A DNA stretch of 64,000 bases from Dromiciops gliroides (GCF_019393635.1 NC_057867.1:3218889-3282888), one strand, 5' to 3'; counted from the first letter of the stretch, positions 11,426 to 24,541 are shown. Program-made: numbers and translations. The notes: a model not told the origin generated them from the sequence alone.

Positions 11426-12681
11426 TCAGTCCAGGTCCTCTTCGCCAGGACGAGCTGGGTCTTCATAGATTTCACGCACAGCCAGGATGCGGTTGAGCAT
11501 GCTTTCCAGCATGCTCCGGTCCATGGGGATCACAGAGTACCAGAGAGGAGATTCAGCAATACAAGACCGCTCTGGCTGTAGGTAGAACACATCATTCCGA
11601 CTCCGCAGGCTCTCGGGGCTGCAAGAGGAGAGCGAGCTGGTGAGCAGAGGGCCCAAGAACAGCCCAGTGGCCTGTGGCCTGGCCCCACTCCCTTGTCACC
11701 CACTGCCTCGGCCTCCCCAACTCACCATTTGGAGAGATAGAACTCATAGAACTTGACAGGACAGCGCAGAGGGTTCATACGGTTCTCGCGTTGTTCCAAG
11801 ACAGGAAGCTCTTCCTCCCTCTTCCGCTTCCCCGAACTGGTGTCTGGAGAGGGAGTGCAAGTCAGCTCAGGGAAGGGCTTCTCAACCTGGGGTCTTAGGA
11901 CTTAAAAAACAAATTCTGATCGCCCTATATTTCCAGAGAATTCGATTCCTTTATGCATTTCAATGCGTGATTATGAGGAGAGGCCCAGGGGCTTCACGGC
12001 ACAAGCAAGGCTAAGAGCCCCTGGCTCACACAGTCTCCAAGGTCTAGGAAGAACATCCAATAGGGGTTCTTAACTGAGGGATCCATGGAAAGATTGCAGG
12101 GGGTCCAAGAACTTGTCTGTCTTAATATTCTGATAAGTTTATTTCAATAGAATTGGGTTCCTTTGGAATTGTATGGAGTTTGTTTCATGCCTTTAAACAT
12201 GTCATTCTGAGAAGGGATCCCTGGGCTTCCCCAGACAGACAAACTGACTGCCAAAGGGGTCCCACACACTAACAGGGTGAAGGACCCCTGGCTTTGGGGA
12301 CTGGAGGGCCCATGGTGATCATGGAGCCCTGGAATTCCATAGGCATAAGAGAGCCCATGGTAGTCTGGGTCAGCTCCTAGCTTCAGACCAACAGACCTTC
12401 CCAAAGATCTGATTGCTAACAAGCTGCCATCTTGTGGGCCAGTGCACACCATTGCCTGCCTGCCCCACATTAGCCCAGCCACCTGGGAAGCCACTCACTC
12501 ACACACATCCATATGTGCCTAGCGCACACACAAGAAACAGCAGCTTCCTTTGGCGACCCCTACCCCCTGGTCATCATTCAGATGACATAAGGATTCAAGT
12601 AACAAGAAATATGAGAACCAAGGGTCAACAGGAAATTGAGGAAAATCTCTTTCCCCTCTGCTCTCTCCTTCCCTCTGTGTG

Positions 12682-12738
<57 letters not shown>

Positions 12739-15700
12739 CACATTATACACACACACACATTTATTACACATTTACACATAGGCATGCACAAGTAGAAAAG
12801 GAATGTCTTTTCAGTGAGAGAGGTTAATCTAAAAGGACTGATGACACACAGACCTGTCCCCATGCAGTTGCATGGAGAGAGCTAAGAGGGGGAAGCCTGA
12901 GAGGGAGTGGTGTGGACACGGTACCTACCTCGACTCTTTCGCTGGCGGGCAGGTGCATAGTAGCGGATGCTCACTACCTTGGTGGCGCCCCGAGCCGTGG
13001 TGCACTTGCGTGACTGACGTACTACATTGGTGAAGGACAGCTGCATGTGCTCTTCTGCCGTCTGCAGGCCAAAGAACTTGGTGTTGAAGAACATGAGGGT
13101 ATTGAGCAGGACGAAGGGAGAGTAGACGCCCAGCTGCTTACACTCCCAGAGATGCTCCTCCTCTACCCGGGAGAACACTGTGTCTGGCACAAAGAGAGAA
13201 GGAGCAGAGGGTCAGGGTGGGGCTGGTGGCCCTCACCCTAACCCTGACCCCACCTAGCAAGGAAGATATGGCTTTTGGCTTTCATTTAGGATCTGTTTAT
13301 AAATTTGACATGGAAACTTTTCTTTTGTATTATTGGTATCATTTTGTGTCCTTCCAGGGAAAAGGAAAGAAAGAAAAGGAGCCTCCCAGGCTAATTAACG
13401 TACAGAGAATGAAGCCTTAAAGCTTCTCCAGCTTCTCCCTCCTACACACGGCTTCTCCACTACATGGGGAGCAGCCCCTTCCCCTGCCTCCAGAGGCAGA
13501 ATAGGATGAGATGGCCCCAATAAGCAATCTCTTTTCTTTACCTCCTTGCCCAGCAGCATCATTACCAGACGCCTAGTGGCTGCTAACGCTGGGGAGACAA
13601 TGTGGAGATGAGACAAAGCTCTGTACCTTGGGAAGATGCTGCTTCCCTCAGTCCTGTCCCACACCCCCCCTCCCAAGGCAGCTCTTTAGACAGTCTGGAC
13701 ACCAGGTTTCCTCAGGAGCTCAGTCACGGACAAAGGACCCAAGGCCACTAGGAGTGGCAGGTGCCTTGGCCTGGCCCCTCTAAATTCTGAAAAAGCCACT
13801 TCCCACATTCCACTGTGTTCCTGCCTAGAGAAGAGCCTAGATCACAGGGGACGTTCATTGGAAGAACTTCTAGGAATTGGGGACAGGGGAAAGGGAAAGA
13901 GGAGGAACAGGGAGCCACCATTCCTTACTATTGGGGAGGATTGTGGGTTGCCAACTGCTCAGGGCCTTGTTGAGCTCTTGAACAAAGGTCAGGTAGTAAA
14001 GGTCCGTGAAAATGTTCACCATTCGGTTGTTTTCCAGTAGGTACTGCAGGAGGACAGCAGCAGCCATGAAGTTTGCCCCCTTCACCCCACTCCACCCCAC
14101 CCCATGACTCCTGCTGGGTGACCAGGCTGCCCTGGTGACTCCTCCAGGGCAACACAGGCCCTTGTAGCAATCTGGTTCTAAGGGACGGTGGCAGCTGGCG
14201 GCCCAGGCCCCAGCCCTGGCCCAGACAGCCTGAAGGCAACACCAGGAACCAGGGCCACACAGTAAGAGCTCTTTAATTACGAAAGGAAGTCTCCCATCTT
14301 CCCCTCTCTTGCTTCTGTTCTTTGGATAGAAACCGCCCCCCCCAACCCAAATCATCCCACCCATAGAACAGACAGCCCCCACCCTGTCTTTAAGCCCAGA
14401 AAGGATCAATGGAGACTCAGAACATGACTGTGACTCTGCTCTAGCTGGAGAGGACTCAGGAGAATCTGCCTGCCCTGGAGTGGTTGGGAAGTCCCCCTCA
14501 GGGCAGAGTGGCTGGACCTGGGGGTCACTCCTGGCCAGGATGCTTTAGGGTCTGGGCGGGGGGGGGGTGCTACAGGGGTTACCTGTTGGATGCCGAGACA
14601 CAGATAATAGATGCTGTCAGGCTCATAGCGTTCGCCATTGGGCCGTGTTATCTCCCTTACAAACTGGGCCAACCCATAGTTGAGCTCAGCAGCTGTACAG
14701 GCCAGGATGTCCTCTTTGATCCGCATTGGCTTGGCTGTAGGGAAGGACAGTGAGCGGAGCGGGGCACAGGGAAAGGGGGATGCCCCTAAGGAAGCAGGAG
14801 TCTCTAGGTCTTAGGACAGGCTCTCAGGGAACAGATTCCACCACCCAGGCCAAAGAAAGAAGGGACTGGAGAGTTTGGGAGGTGAAACAAACACAGGGAT
14901 GGACAAATACACAAACCCAAGTCCAATGATGACACCTGACACAATTCTGTTTTACGAAATTTCTGCCAGTTCTAGAATGAGAGCCCTTAGCTTCGGGGCC
15001 CTGACTAGCGGCTGCACCCTTGGAATGTGGACGTCCTTCGCTCCTCGGGACATTCTCAGAAAAGATACAGCCCAGTGTCCTTGCTGCCCCCCCATCCCCG
15101 TCACTCACGGCCAAAGCGTAGCTCCTCGCCCTTGCTCGACTCCCCACCCGCATACTTCGATTGCACCCAGCACTTCCAGGCATTGACACCATAGGAGTAG
15201 TTCAGGGCTGTGCAGCTGGGTTGGCTGCTCATGGAATCCCGGGAACAGCTTTCAGAAAGCACTAACCTCTTCTGACCCTGGATGGAGAAGGAGGGACCCA
15301 GGGCTGCAGAGCAAAGGTGAGGCCAGGGGACCCAGGCCAGCCAAGCCTAGGAATGAGTGGGAGGGAGCAGCAGTGCTCCTCAGGATGGAGTCTCGGGCAA
15401 GACTCCAAAGGCCATAAGGTCACAAATCACAGCCTGTTCTTAAGGCCTGGGCAGTAGCAGGGGGTTAGTTAACTTGGGTCAGCTTGTGGGAGTGCACAGT
15501 AGCCAACTTAGTAACCAAATGACTCCTCATCCTTGGAGAGTAGTAGACACAATCTTGCCTCACCTTCCGGATGGCCCGGGGCAGGTCCTGGTCAGTGGAG
15601 ACATCATCTGGCCCCACCAGACCACAGTCAAAGAGGAAATCCACACTGGGGTTGATGTCCAAGGGATCTGGCAGAGGGCCGGAAGGGAGCAGGCAGTTAG

Positions 15701-18700
15701 TGGTCCCTTTTAAGGTCATCTGAGATTCAGAAGTGGAAGGGCCCTGAGAGGCCAGCTAGTCCAACCTCCTAATTTCACAAAGGAGGAAACTAAGGCAAGC
15801 TTGGAGTTCACTAAAGCTCAGTCCTTTCCTACTGTTCTGCCACTGCATGCCTTGGTGATCCCTTCTTGTCCAAGTTTCTTTGGCTATATGGTCTGGGTCT
15901 CACTAGAGGGGTTTGGCTTTTAGGGCCACCTCTAAACTCGATCATCCAAAGGGTCTAGGAGATGAAGGAATTAGGAGAATCACTGGGGCCCATTTCAATC
16001 TTTTTTTTTTTTTTACAGTTTTTTTTTTTTTTAAGTGAGGCAATTGGGGTCAAGTGACTTGCCCAGGATCACACAGCTAGTAAGTGTTATGTGTCTGAGG
16101 CCGGATCTGAACTCAGGTACTCCTGACTCCAGAGCCAGTGCTCTATCCACTGCGCCACCTAGCTGCCCCTGGCCCATTTCAATCTTAGGCCGTTTCCCTC
16201 TCCCTGACAGCAGCTGAATGTCTTGGGGTCACTGGGGGCACTCTGCTAGCTTCTTCCCCGTTCTTTGGGGGCACCAAGGGGAGAACACTCACTCTTCGGG
16301 AAGTCAGCTTCTAAGTCCTGCCCTGGTTCATCCAGGACGTTGGCCATCTTCACTGCCATGGCCAGGACGTCATCCCTTGCTGGTCCAAACAGGTCACAGT
16401 CTTCCAGCAGGCCCTCTGTGCTCTGGTTACTTACCAGGTCTGGGGATGGGAAGAGACAGGAACTTGATTAGGGCACCTCTCCACTCCCACCCAGGCCTGT
16501 TGTCATTAGTCTGCACCTTTTAATGTTGATATAATCTATACCCCAAGCCCCCTGCCCTTCTCAGGAGCCTTTTCCCAGAATACCACAGAGGTCAGATGAG
16601 GCTTTGTCCAACTCCTCAGCTTCTGCTATCATTTCTGCCATGGCCAGGATATCAGCCTCCAAAGGGTTAGATGGAATTTTCACCTTCAGCTCTTCAATAG
16701 TCTCCACAATCTTGTCTGTGCTCTCCAGAGTCGTGGGCAGGAACATGGGCACAGGTACCTGGGAACATCAGGAAGTGTGAGGCAGGGGCAGGTAGAGAGT
16801 TAGGGGACAACTGATGGCTCTGGGGTTGTGTCTCAGTCCTTGGAAGGGTACGTGGTGACTTACTGGGATAGGCAGTGACAAAGGCACCGGGACTTTCTGG
16901 CTGTACATATGCATAGGCACTGGGACAAAGACGGGCACTGGGATGGGCAGCACGATCACCTGTGGCTTCCAGTCTTGCTCTGAGGAGATAGTAGCCAAGG
17001 ACCCCTTTGCATTTGGCAGGCAGGATACCAGGCTCCCTCCCCAGCTGGTGAAGCCCCTGCTCAGAAGAGCAGAGGCCTAAGGGCTCCTGGGAAGTTCATT
17101 CAGGGGAGCCAAAGTAGCTGGAATTCTAGGCCTCCAGCTCCCTAGACCTCCCTCTCTCTGCTTCTCACCTGTCTGACACCCTTTGGACCTCATGTCCACC
17201 TTGCAGGACACGCCCCGATTCTGCATTAGGGGCTTGCACATGGCAGCTTTGTTCTTTCGAGGCATTGCAGGTGGGGGTGGGGGCGTAGGATCAGCTGGGG
17301 CTGAACGGCTTTTAGCAGTAGCCTATGGGAACAAAGATGTGGCAGAATATGTAAGGATGGCCAGGGTCTGGACCCCCCTCCCTCTCCTTATCCTTCCTGA
17401 GCTCTCACCGTTGTGGTGCTGCTGGTCGCTTTGGCCTGGGAGGGTGCAGAGGGTTTAGGCTCTGGAGACTGACCTGTAAATAAAAAGGAAATTTTCTTTA
17501 CTCTAGGGACCACAAATGAGGGCTTCAGGGGTCTTAGGAAATGGAGTGTTAAAGGGGGACACAGAGAAGAAGAGATATTGTGGAACCAACAAATTTTCTC
17601 CTCAGCATGGAGAAGGGTGAGGCACCAATATGGCCGCCCTCTGAGAAGTGAAGTTACACCAGGGACCACAGCGCCCCCTTCCCCAGGAAGTCTGAAATGC
17701 AGGGTCTATTAGGCTAAAGAGCAGAAAAGAGTGGCCAAGAACAGCCACTTGAGGGCTCTCTCACTTTTCTTTCTTTATTTTGAGGCAATGGGGGTTAAGT
17801 GACTTGCCCAGGGTCACACAGCTAGTAAGGGTCAAGTGTCTGAGGCCGGATTTGAACTTCACTCACTGTTGAGGAGGCTCTCGGGCCCACTTTGAGTGTC
17901 CAGGTTGGGCTGATTCTGCTGGCTGTAGAAGCGAAGCAGACACTGCTGGTTGCAAAAGTGCCGGATCTGCCCCCGCCAGTGGATTGTCTCCAGTAGCTTC
18001 CCTTGGCGCTTACAGGCATGGCAGCGGGCAGCCTGAGGGCACCAGTGGACTTTCAGCCCTCAACCTCGACAAAGATGCCACTTCCCTCCTTCCCTCCATC
18101 CCTCCCCAGGTACTCTCTCACCTTGCGGTACCACAGCAGGTACTTGCTCTTACAGTCCTCACTACAAAAGTCCCAGGTGCTACCGTCCAGCTGCTCAGTG
18201 ACCGCACGCTGGCAGGTCTGGGAGCAATAAGTACAGGTAATACAGCACAGGCCCAGCTTCTTGGTAAAGTCCTGCTTGTAGAGGAGCACACAACCTGCAA
18301 GGGAGGTCAGCTCCCTCAGAACCAGCCTGAGCAGAGCTGGGCAGCAGCGGGAGACTCCCCAGATGTTTTTGGAACCAGAGGCCTGGCTCTGCCACTTAAC
18401 AGGGGTACCTTCGGCAAACTGCTTCCTCCCTCCAAGCCTCAGTTTCCTCATTTGTCACACAGGGAAAAGCCAACCTGCATCACCTAGCTCACAGGGGTTG
18501 TATCAACTTCAAGACATGGGGGCCTCATCATCACCTACCCCCAACAGCAGGACAACCCCACACCTCAAACATCTGGGTGCTTCCCAAGAGCCCCATCTCT
18601 AGAAGCCCCCCCATTGTCCAATCTAACCATCATTTATTGAATAGGCACAAGATACTGTTGACAGCCCCAGCACTCAAGTGACTTGAATGCTGCTGGAATC

Positions 18701-19369
18701 CCAACAGCTGAAGCCAGGAGCTGAAGCCCTTGGTCACCTCCCATGCCCACTTCGACCTCCAGACTAACCTTCGCTACAGAAACTCTTCTCCACCCCACTG
18801 AAGCGGAGTTTCTCATGAAGCAGCTTCTCCTGACGACAGTGCTCACACTGGGACACCACACCCCGAAGTCTCTTGAAGTCCTCACAGCAATCACGGCAAC
18901 AAAACTGGAACACTTGGTCCTGGAGTGAGGCAGAAAGGGTCCCCCAGGGGGAAGTGGGCAGGAGAAAAGGAGCTGGTACACTCAGTTCTGGGGAAGGAGA
19001 AGGAGCCAACCCCACGCTGAGCCCCATTATAACAGGGGCCACCAGCAGGCCTCACCTGCCAATCCAGGATCTCAGGCTTGCCACTGAACAGGCTGTGACA
19101 ATAGTGACAGCTCAGATGGATGCCCCCCTCAGGGTTTGTGCGCTGCAGAGACAAAACGGGTGGTCAGAAGCACTCCATGCTCCACCTGAAGCACACCGCC
19201 CCAGCCCGTCCTTGAGCCCTGAGTGCAGGTTACCTGGAACTTGGTCCAGCAGCTGGGGCTGCAGAACTGATAGACAGCACGGTCAGTCTTGTTGTAGTAA
19301 CAGGGGTCAGAGAGGCTTCGGCGGCAAAAGCTGCAGGGCCGGGGAGGGCCTGAGATGACAAACACAGAA

Positions 19370-19410
<41 letters not shown>

Positions 19411-22400
19411 AGAGTGAAGGCCAAAGACAAGGTTTCTCGAGGCAGAAGGACCCAAAGGAGGGAGGAAAGCCCAAGACGTCTTGGCACAGCCCCCTCCCCC
19501 CCCAATCTGCCTCTTACCGGCCAGTCCAGCCTGCTTCACTTTGTGGGAGGTAGTACAGCACAGAGAACAGAAGAGGCCCGTCTTGCCATTCCGGTCCACA
19601 TGGGCCAGCATCTCAAAGTTCTTACATAGTGTCTTGCACCAGACACATGGGTACACTCGGGTGTTTTTCTGGGGTGACAAGGAGGGGGGGGGCTGAAGTT
19701 GGGTTCCTGGGCCAGCCTGGCTCCTCTTCCCCCAAGCTTCTCCCCAGCCCTACCTTCTTGTAGCCCCCCAAGCAGGCTGTGCTGCAGAAGCGCTTTTGCT
19801 GGCCCTCGTGAAAGAGCAGTTCAGGGGGAGGGGCCCCGCCACCCCCCTTGCTGTAGATGTAGGCTCCACACTGGTCACAACAGTTGGTCTTTAGTCCCTT
19901 GTTGGCACGGAACTTGGTGAAACACGAGTCGCTGCAAAGTCTGTGCACAACACTCCCATTGCTGACCTCATGGAGGACCTGCCACACACACCGAAACCCA
20001 GCCTTAGCCAGGCCCTCCCAGTAATAGGCCTCAGCACCATCCAAGTACACCCGCATGGACACCCCCGGGCCTACAGTGGAGCTCAGCTTCAGTCAGAACC
20101 CCCCCAACCCCCCCAAGGGTGGCTGCCCTCTTGTCCCTCCCCCTACCTCTCCAGATTTTTGACAAATGCTGCATCGGGTGGCATCTGAGGCATCAACTGC
20201 TGGGGGTACCGGCCGCTGCTGGGCCTCATACAGGGAGAGGCAGACAGACGTGCAGAACTCATGGAAGGAGCCTCCTGACCCGGTCTGGGCCACAACCGAG
20301 TCCTTGGTGTTCCAGATCTCCCTGAAGGTAGGGCAGGACACAGAGTGGTCAGTGGCAGCAGTGTCCTTCTCCCCTCCAACCCACCCCTCCTGTGCCGCCC
20401 AGCCGGGTCCCTGCTCTAGGCACTTCTCCCTCCCCTAGGCCATCAACACACTTCTTGCAGAAGGTGCAGGTTTTCTTGCCCAGAGGCTTCTTGGAGAACG
20501 TGGTAAGACAAGTGGAGGAGCAAAAGAGCTGGGGGAGTCCTTTGCGCTGGTAGGCAGTCTGACCCTTCTGCAACGGGGTCCGACAGTGAGCGCAGGTCAT
20601 CTTGGTGCCTGCAGAGCGGGCAGCCCGGGGTGCCAAGTTGGTTCGCAGGGACATTCGGGGAGAACGCCTGGGCCGGAAGGGCACAAAGTCCTCGTCGTTG
20701 GGGTCATCCACCATGGCATCCGAGTCCTCGTCCGATACTGGGACTGTTGAAAGGAGAAGTGAGGAGCTCACAGCCCAGGGTCAACAAAGAGACCTGAACT
20801 TCCCAACCCGCAGAGCCTTCCCATGTGTCCTGCTGACCCTCTAACTGCGGTTCTCCCCCCCCCCCCCCACTCCTTTGGGGAGGGTCTGAGAGAGAAGAAG
20901 ATAGCTCACATAGAGGCACAGGAAGGATTTTCCTCACCTAGATGAGGAAAGAGAAACTCAGAAAGGTTAGGTGTCCTGCCCCAGGGCAGCCGGTGGTGCC
21001 AGGCGGGCAGAGCAGGAGGGCCAGCCAGTCCTGCCTCAGACACTTACAGGCAAATCCCCAAACCTCAGCCTGCCTCCGTTTCCTTAGCTGGAAAATGGGA
21101 ATCATGGCAGCCCCCAACTCTCTGAGCTGCTGTGAGGAGCCAATGAGATCATCTTTGTAAAGAGCTCCTAGGCTGGGGCCTGGCACACACAGGGTTGTTC
21201 CCCTCCCCCTCCCCAGGGGGACTGGCTCCAAGCCTACCACCCCCATGCTGCTTTGCTCAGGACTGAGCATGGCCCAGCTAAGATGGATGGCTGCCCATCA
21301 CGAATGCCCTTGGCCCAGATCCCCCACTACTAGCCTTGGTGCCCATGCCAAGCTAGAGCAGGAACCGAGGAGTCCCAAGCCACATGTGGCAGGAGACTGG
21401 AGAACCTTGAAGCCACAAGCCAAAATATCGTTGCCCACTTTCTCAGAGCCTGCTCTTGCTACCCCCAAAGGTCGAAATCTTCTTGGAACAAACTCACTGC
21501 TTTCTGAGGAGTCCACTGTCTCTGGTTTGGGGGCCTCCACCCTCCGAGCACGCTCACTTCTCTTCTGTTCCTGGGAGACGAAGGAGAGAGGAGGAAAGCT
21601 GACACCAAGGGTGGGCCTCAGAAGCCCAGGCCTATGGGGGGTGGGGGGAAAGGGGATGACCCTCGGTCTGGCTTGAAGGGGAAGAGGGTGGGGAGGCCAG
21701 GAGGATGTGTTTGCTCTGCGTGGAAGCCTCCCCAGGACAGCAACACAGGAAGGAAAGGGTCTCTCCCTCCCAGGGCTGCAGGAGGAGCCAGGCAACTGTA
21801 GCTGCCCTCCCCAGCTCACCTTCTCCGGAGGCTGCTCACTGGTCTTCTCAGTCTGCCCATCCCCTGCAAAAGGAAGAAAAGGCAGCCTGAGCCTGGAGCA
21901 GGGCCACTTCCTCAAAACTGAAAGGGAAAACTCCAGGGTCTGTGGCTGCATGGGGCCCTGCTCAGGGTTCCTGGTGCCTGCTGTCCCCAGAAGGCCTTTC
22001 TGCCCCCAGTCGTCTCCACAGACTGAAGGATTGCAGAAACAGGCTTCACACCCCTTTTTCTGCACAACCAGAGATTTCCCCAACAAGAAGGAATGCAGCC
22101 AGCCAAGGGCATGGGGGAAGGGAACACACCCCTTGTTGGGCTCTCAGGCCCCCATTCCCTCCTCTGCACCCTTGGCCCGGCAGGGCAGGCCACAGAACCT
22201 TTCCTCTCCTCTTTCTGACAAAGCCTCAAGCCCAAGTCACGACCCTGATTTCCTACTGTGTGATGCTGGGGGCTCTGGCCTATGGTCCTAGCCACATAAC
22301 CACAGCAAGGCAGGTCTCAGGCCCAGGAAGCCTGGTCTTTTCCCCAGGCCACAGAAGCCAATGGGGCAGGGAAGAGACTCAAAAGCAAATCCTTCCCTGC

Positions 22401-23102
22401 CCCCCCCCTCACCTATCCCCCCCAGGGACCCTGCGGCTTCTATCCAGACTAGAGTGACCTACCTGGCAAGGAGGGGTGTGCTGGGGGGCTGGGCTGGCTC
22501 TTGGAGCCACTAAGTCCATCCCCCTGGGCTTCCCCCACAGAAGGGCTTGGGGGGGCATTTGGGCTGGGGGGCTGCCCTTGCAGAAGCTCTTCCTCCTGCC
22601 CAGGGGGACCCTTTCTTCTAGCAGTTGTAGAGGGGGTCTCTTCTTCCAGGTTGATCAAGGAATCTGGAGCCAAGGGCTCCAGGAGGCCCTCGGTCAAGGT
22701 AGGGCTTGCCCCAGCACCAGGATCAGGTGTTGCTACTTCAGGGACCTGTCCTCTGGGGGCAGATTCTAGGGGCTGGTCCCCTGAAGCCCAACCCAGTGTT
22801 CCCTCAGGGCTGTGTTCAACCTCTTGAGGAGAGGGTGCTTTGTAGAGGAGCCCCCCAAGTCCCAGGAGGTCAGTGGCCCCATCTAGAACGCTGGGGTCTT
22901 TTTCCAGGCCAGCAGGGGTATCCAACAAATCTAGGGCCTCAGTGGTTGGTGGTGGTCCGGGAGGAGTCCAGCCCTGGGTTGGGGCAGTCTGGGAACCCAG
23001 CAGATCTTCTCCAAACTCCATGTCCACTGGAAGGTCTCCTGCCAGGGGTTTCTCTGGCAGAGCCAGTGAGTCAAATGAACTAGAGAAATCGCTGGGGTCC
23101 AT
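11426..23102 (-). CDS. ZMYM3: Zinc finger MYM-type protein 3, 24 coding exons
   Basis: I traced 24 coding exons that keep frame throughout and sum to 4056 nt, giving 1351 residues (human about 1370). Exons: 22463-23119 (ATG at 23102), 21820-21863, 21498-21570, 20452-20743, 20147-20321, 19754-19978, 19518-19668, 19234-19349, 19056-19142, 18769-18919, 18122-18294, 17867-18032, 17409-17473, 17169-17322, 16864-16979, 16584-16758, 16293-16439, 15564-15667, 15109-15277, 14583-14734, 13929-14043, 12929-13183, 11726-11843, 11618 to stop. All introns are GT-AG. Order: acidic/Pro-rich N-terminus (1-230); acidic patch DEDSDAMVDDPNDEDF (about 257); a tandem array of MYM-type Cys-rich fingers (about 310-750, CxxC...C...FC units); Pro-rich linker; a V/P-rich PIPVPVFVPVPM stretch; and a C-terminal domain shared with ZMYM2/QRICH1 (about 1075-1345), ending RPGEEDLD. 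The family works in LSD1/CoREST/HDAC chromatin complexes and DNA repair. No disabling change seen. Confidence 0.96.
11870..12300. repeat. Two copies of an ancient hAT-like MITE in a ZMYM3 intron
   Basis: Two related units (about 11875-12010 and 12062-12300) carry the same wording: GGGGTTCTTAACTGAGGGATCC, TTTATTTCAATAGAATTGG, and CATTCTGAGAAGGGATCC then a CCAAAGGGGTCC block. Other copies lie at about 25390-25550 and 37765-37925. The GGTTCTTAACC ends suggest a hAT-type terminal inverted repeat; the exact family is not certain. Confidence 0.55.
12685..12768. repeat. (CA)n microsatellite in a ZMYM3 intron
   Basis: About 26 pure CA units (12685-12736) followed by interrupted CA/TA repeats to about 12768. 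It lies in the intron between the exons at 11726-11843 and 12929-13183. Confidence 0.95.
15995..16172 (-). mobile_element. Marsupial SINE, antisense to plus, in a ZMYM3 intron
   Basis: Full-length SINE in reverse orientation: T-rich tail (about 15998-16033, broken by ACAG), then GTGACTTGCCCAGGATCACAC, and ends at CCACCTAGCTGCCCC near 16170. Since ZMYM3 is also on the minus strand, the SINE is in the sense direction of the gene. Confidence 0.9.
17778..17860 (-). mobile_element. SINE 3' fragment abutting a ZMYM3 splice donor
   Basis: The last ~80 bp of the marsupial SINE (antisense wording AGGCAATGGGGGTTAAG through GAGGCCGGATTTGAACTT) reach to within about 9 bases of the 5' splice site of the exon 17867-18032. 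The donor GTGAGTGA is followed directly by SINE sequence (AGTTCAAATCC on the minus strand). The SINE head is missing. Confidence 0.85.
19375..19406. repeat. (AG)n microsatellite in a ZMYM3 intron
   Basis: About 16 AG units; a pyrimidine tract on the transcribed ZMYM3 strand, about 25 nt before the acceptor of the exon 19234-19349. It may lengthen that polypyrimidine region. Confidence 0.93.
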
Positions 23103-23827
23103 GGATGACAGAATTTGTGCTGTGGGTCAGAAGTGGGAGAGGAGGCAAAAGGGATGGTTGGAGCCAGGCCCCCTCCCTATATTGCCTCTGAGACACACCC
23201 CATTTTCTACTTGGGTTTCCTCTGAACACCCCCCTTCCTCTACATGCATTCCCACAAGTCTCGCCTGGCTGACCACTCCTCCGCCGCGTAGCGCCCCCTG
23301 TGGGACAAGTAGGTCCCCACCCTGGACCCGTGCCCGCGCCTGCCTGGTCTCCAGGACCCGAACCCGGACCCGCCCCCCCCCCACCTATCCCCCAACGCCT
23401 CCAGCTCCAAGTTCCCCTCCTCTCGCCCCCTGCCTCCACCCTGACCCAGGCTGTGAGCCCCGCGGGGGCGGCTCCTACCCCCCCACACCCGCCTTCCTTC
23501 CTTGCTTCCTTCGCCCCCCCCCCCCTCCCCGCAGCTTCCCCCCTCCCGCCCCGATCTCCCCCCCACCCCAGAAACACCCAGGCTGGTCCCTCCCCGCCCC
23601 CCCCCCCTCGCATGGCCCCCCAGGCCCCCCCCTTTCTGGCCCCTCCCCTCCCCTCTAGGGCGGCCCCTCCCCCGGGCCCCCCATTGCCCCCCCCACCTTC
23701 CCCCCGACCCCGGGCATTTCCAGGAAGACATTTTGGACCTGCGCTCCCTCCCCAGCTCCCCTTGGGGCGAGCAGCAAAACCCCTCTCGGCCCCTCCTCGC
23801 CTTGGCCCGGTCCGGCCCTGCCCCTAC

Positions 23828-24060
23828 CTGCGGCGGGGCTAGTGTGGCTAGGGTGGCGATTACCAGCCAGGGGCTGCAGACGGCGACGGCCCCGAGCTCC
23901 TCCTCCTCCCTCCCTCCCTAGCAGCCGGGACGGGGGTCGCGGCCCCTTTAAATGGTAGCGCCGCTCGCAGCGCCCAGAGCTCTGCACCAGGCGGGCGGGC
24001 GGCGCCAGCAACCAAGCCCATTGGCTGGCGCGGGGAGGGGGCTCGCGAGACAGCGCCGGC
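23828..24060 (-). promoter_or_regulatory. ZMYM3: ZMYM3 core promoter and noncoding first exon
   Basis: On the minus strand a CCAAT box (plus ATTGG, 24020-24024) and a TTTAAA TATA-like box (23947-23952) precede a likely start near 23915-23920. A splice donor CGCAG|GTAGGG ends the putative noncoding exon 1 at 23828. The next exon's acceptor (CACAG) gives a first base of 23119, 17 nt before the ATG. All inside a CpG island. Start site inferred from spacing only. Confidence 0.65.
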
Positions 24061-24458
24061 CCCCGGCGCGAGACTCCCAGCCCCGCGGCCGCCTGCAAAT
24101 CGCGGAGCGGAGCAGCGCGGCGGCCGGAGCTGGAGCCGGAGCCCCCGCCCGCCCGCCCGCCCGCCCGCCCGGGGCCCCGTGAAGCAGAGCGCGGAGGCGG
24201 GGCGGGGCGCTTCGGGAGCCGCGCCTGGACAAGCAGCGGCCCGCTGGCAGGGCCCCGCACTCGGGACCCCGCAAGTCCGCACCTGCCCCCCCCCCTTGTT
24301 GTGCGGGCGCGGCCCGGACGCCTGGCCCCCCGGGCCCACGTGGCCCCCACCCAGCCCCGGGCCCCCGTAGAGCCGCAGCTTTCGGGGCGGCCACCCCCGC
24401 CCTCCTCCTGATCTTTGGGGAGCGAGTTAGAGGGGCGGCCAGACCCCCCGCGATCACG

Positions 24459-24541
24459 TACACACACACACACACAAGCACACGCGTGCACACACACACA
24501 CACACACAGGCACACGCGCGCACACACACACAAGCACACGC
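24459..24541. repeat. CA/CG alternating purine-pyrimidine tract
   Basis: Several (CA)n runs are joined by CACGCGTGCA, CACGCGCGCA and CACGCGCCCA blocks. Long alternating purine-pyrimidine runs with CG steps can adopt Z-DNA. It lies about 500 bp upstream of the inferred ZMYM3 start. Confidence 0.9.

Noticed and set aside
12680-12770. Short regular repeats considered as a CRISPR-like array
   Set aside because: Dinucleotide microsatellite; no spacers. No CRISPR is expected in an animal genome.
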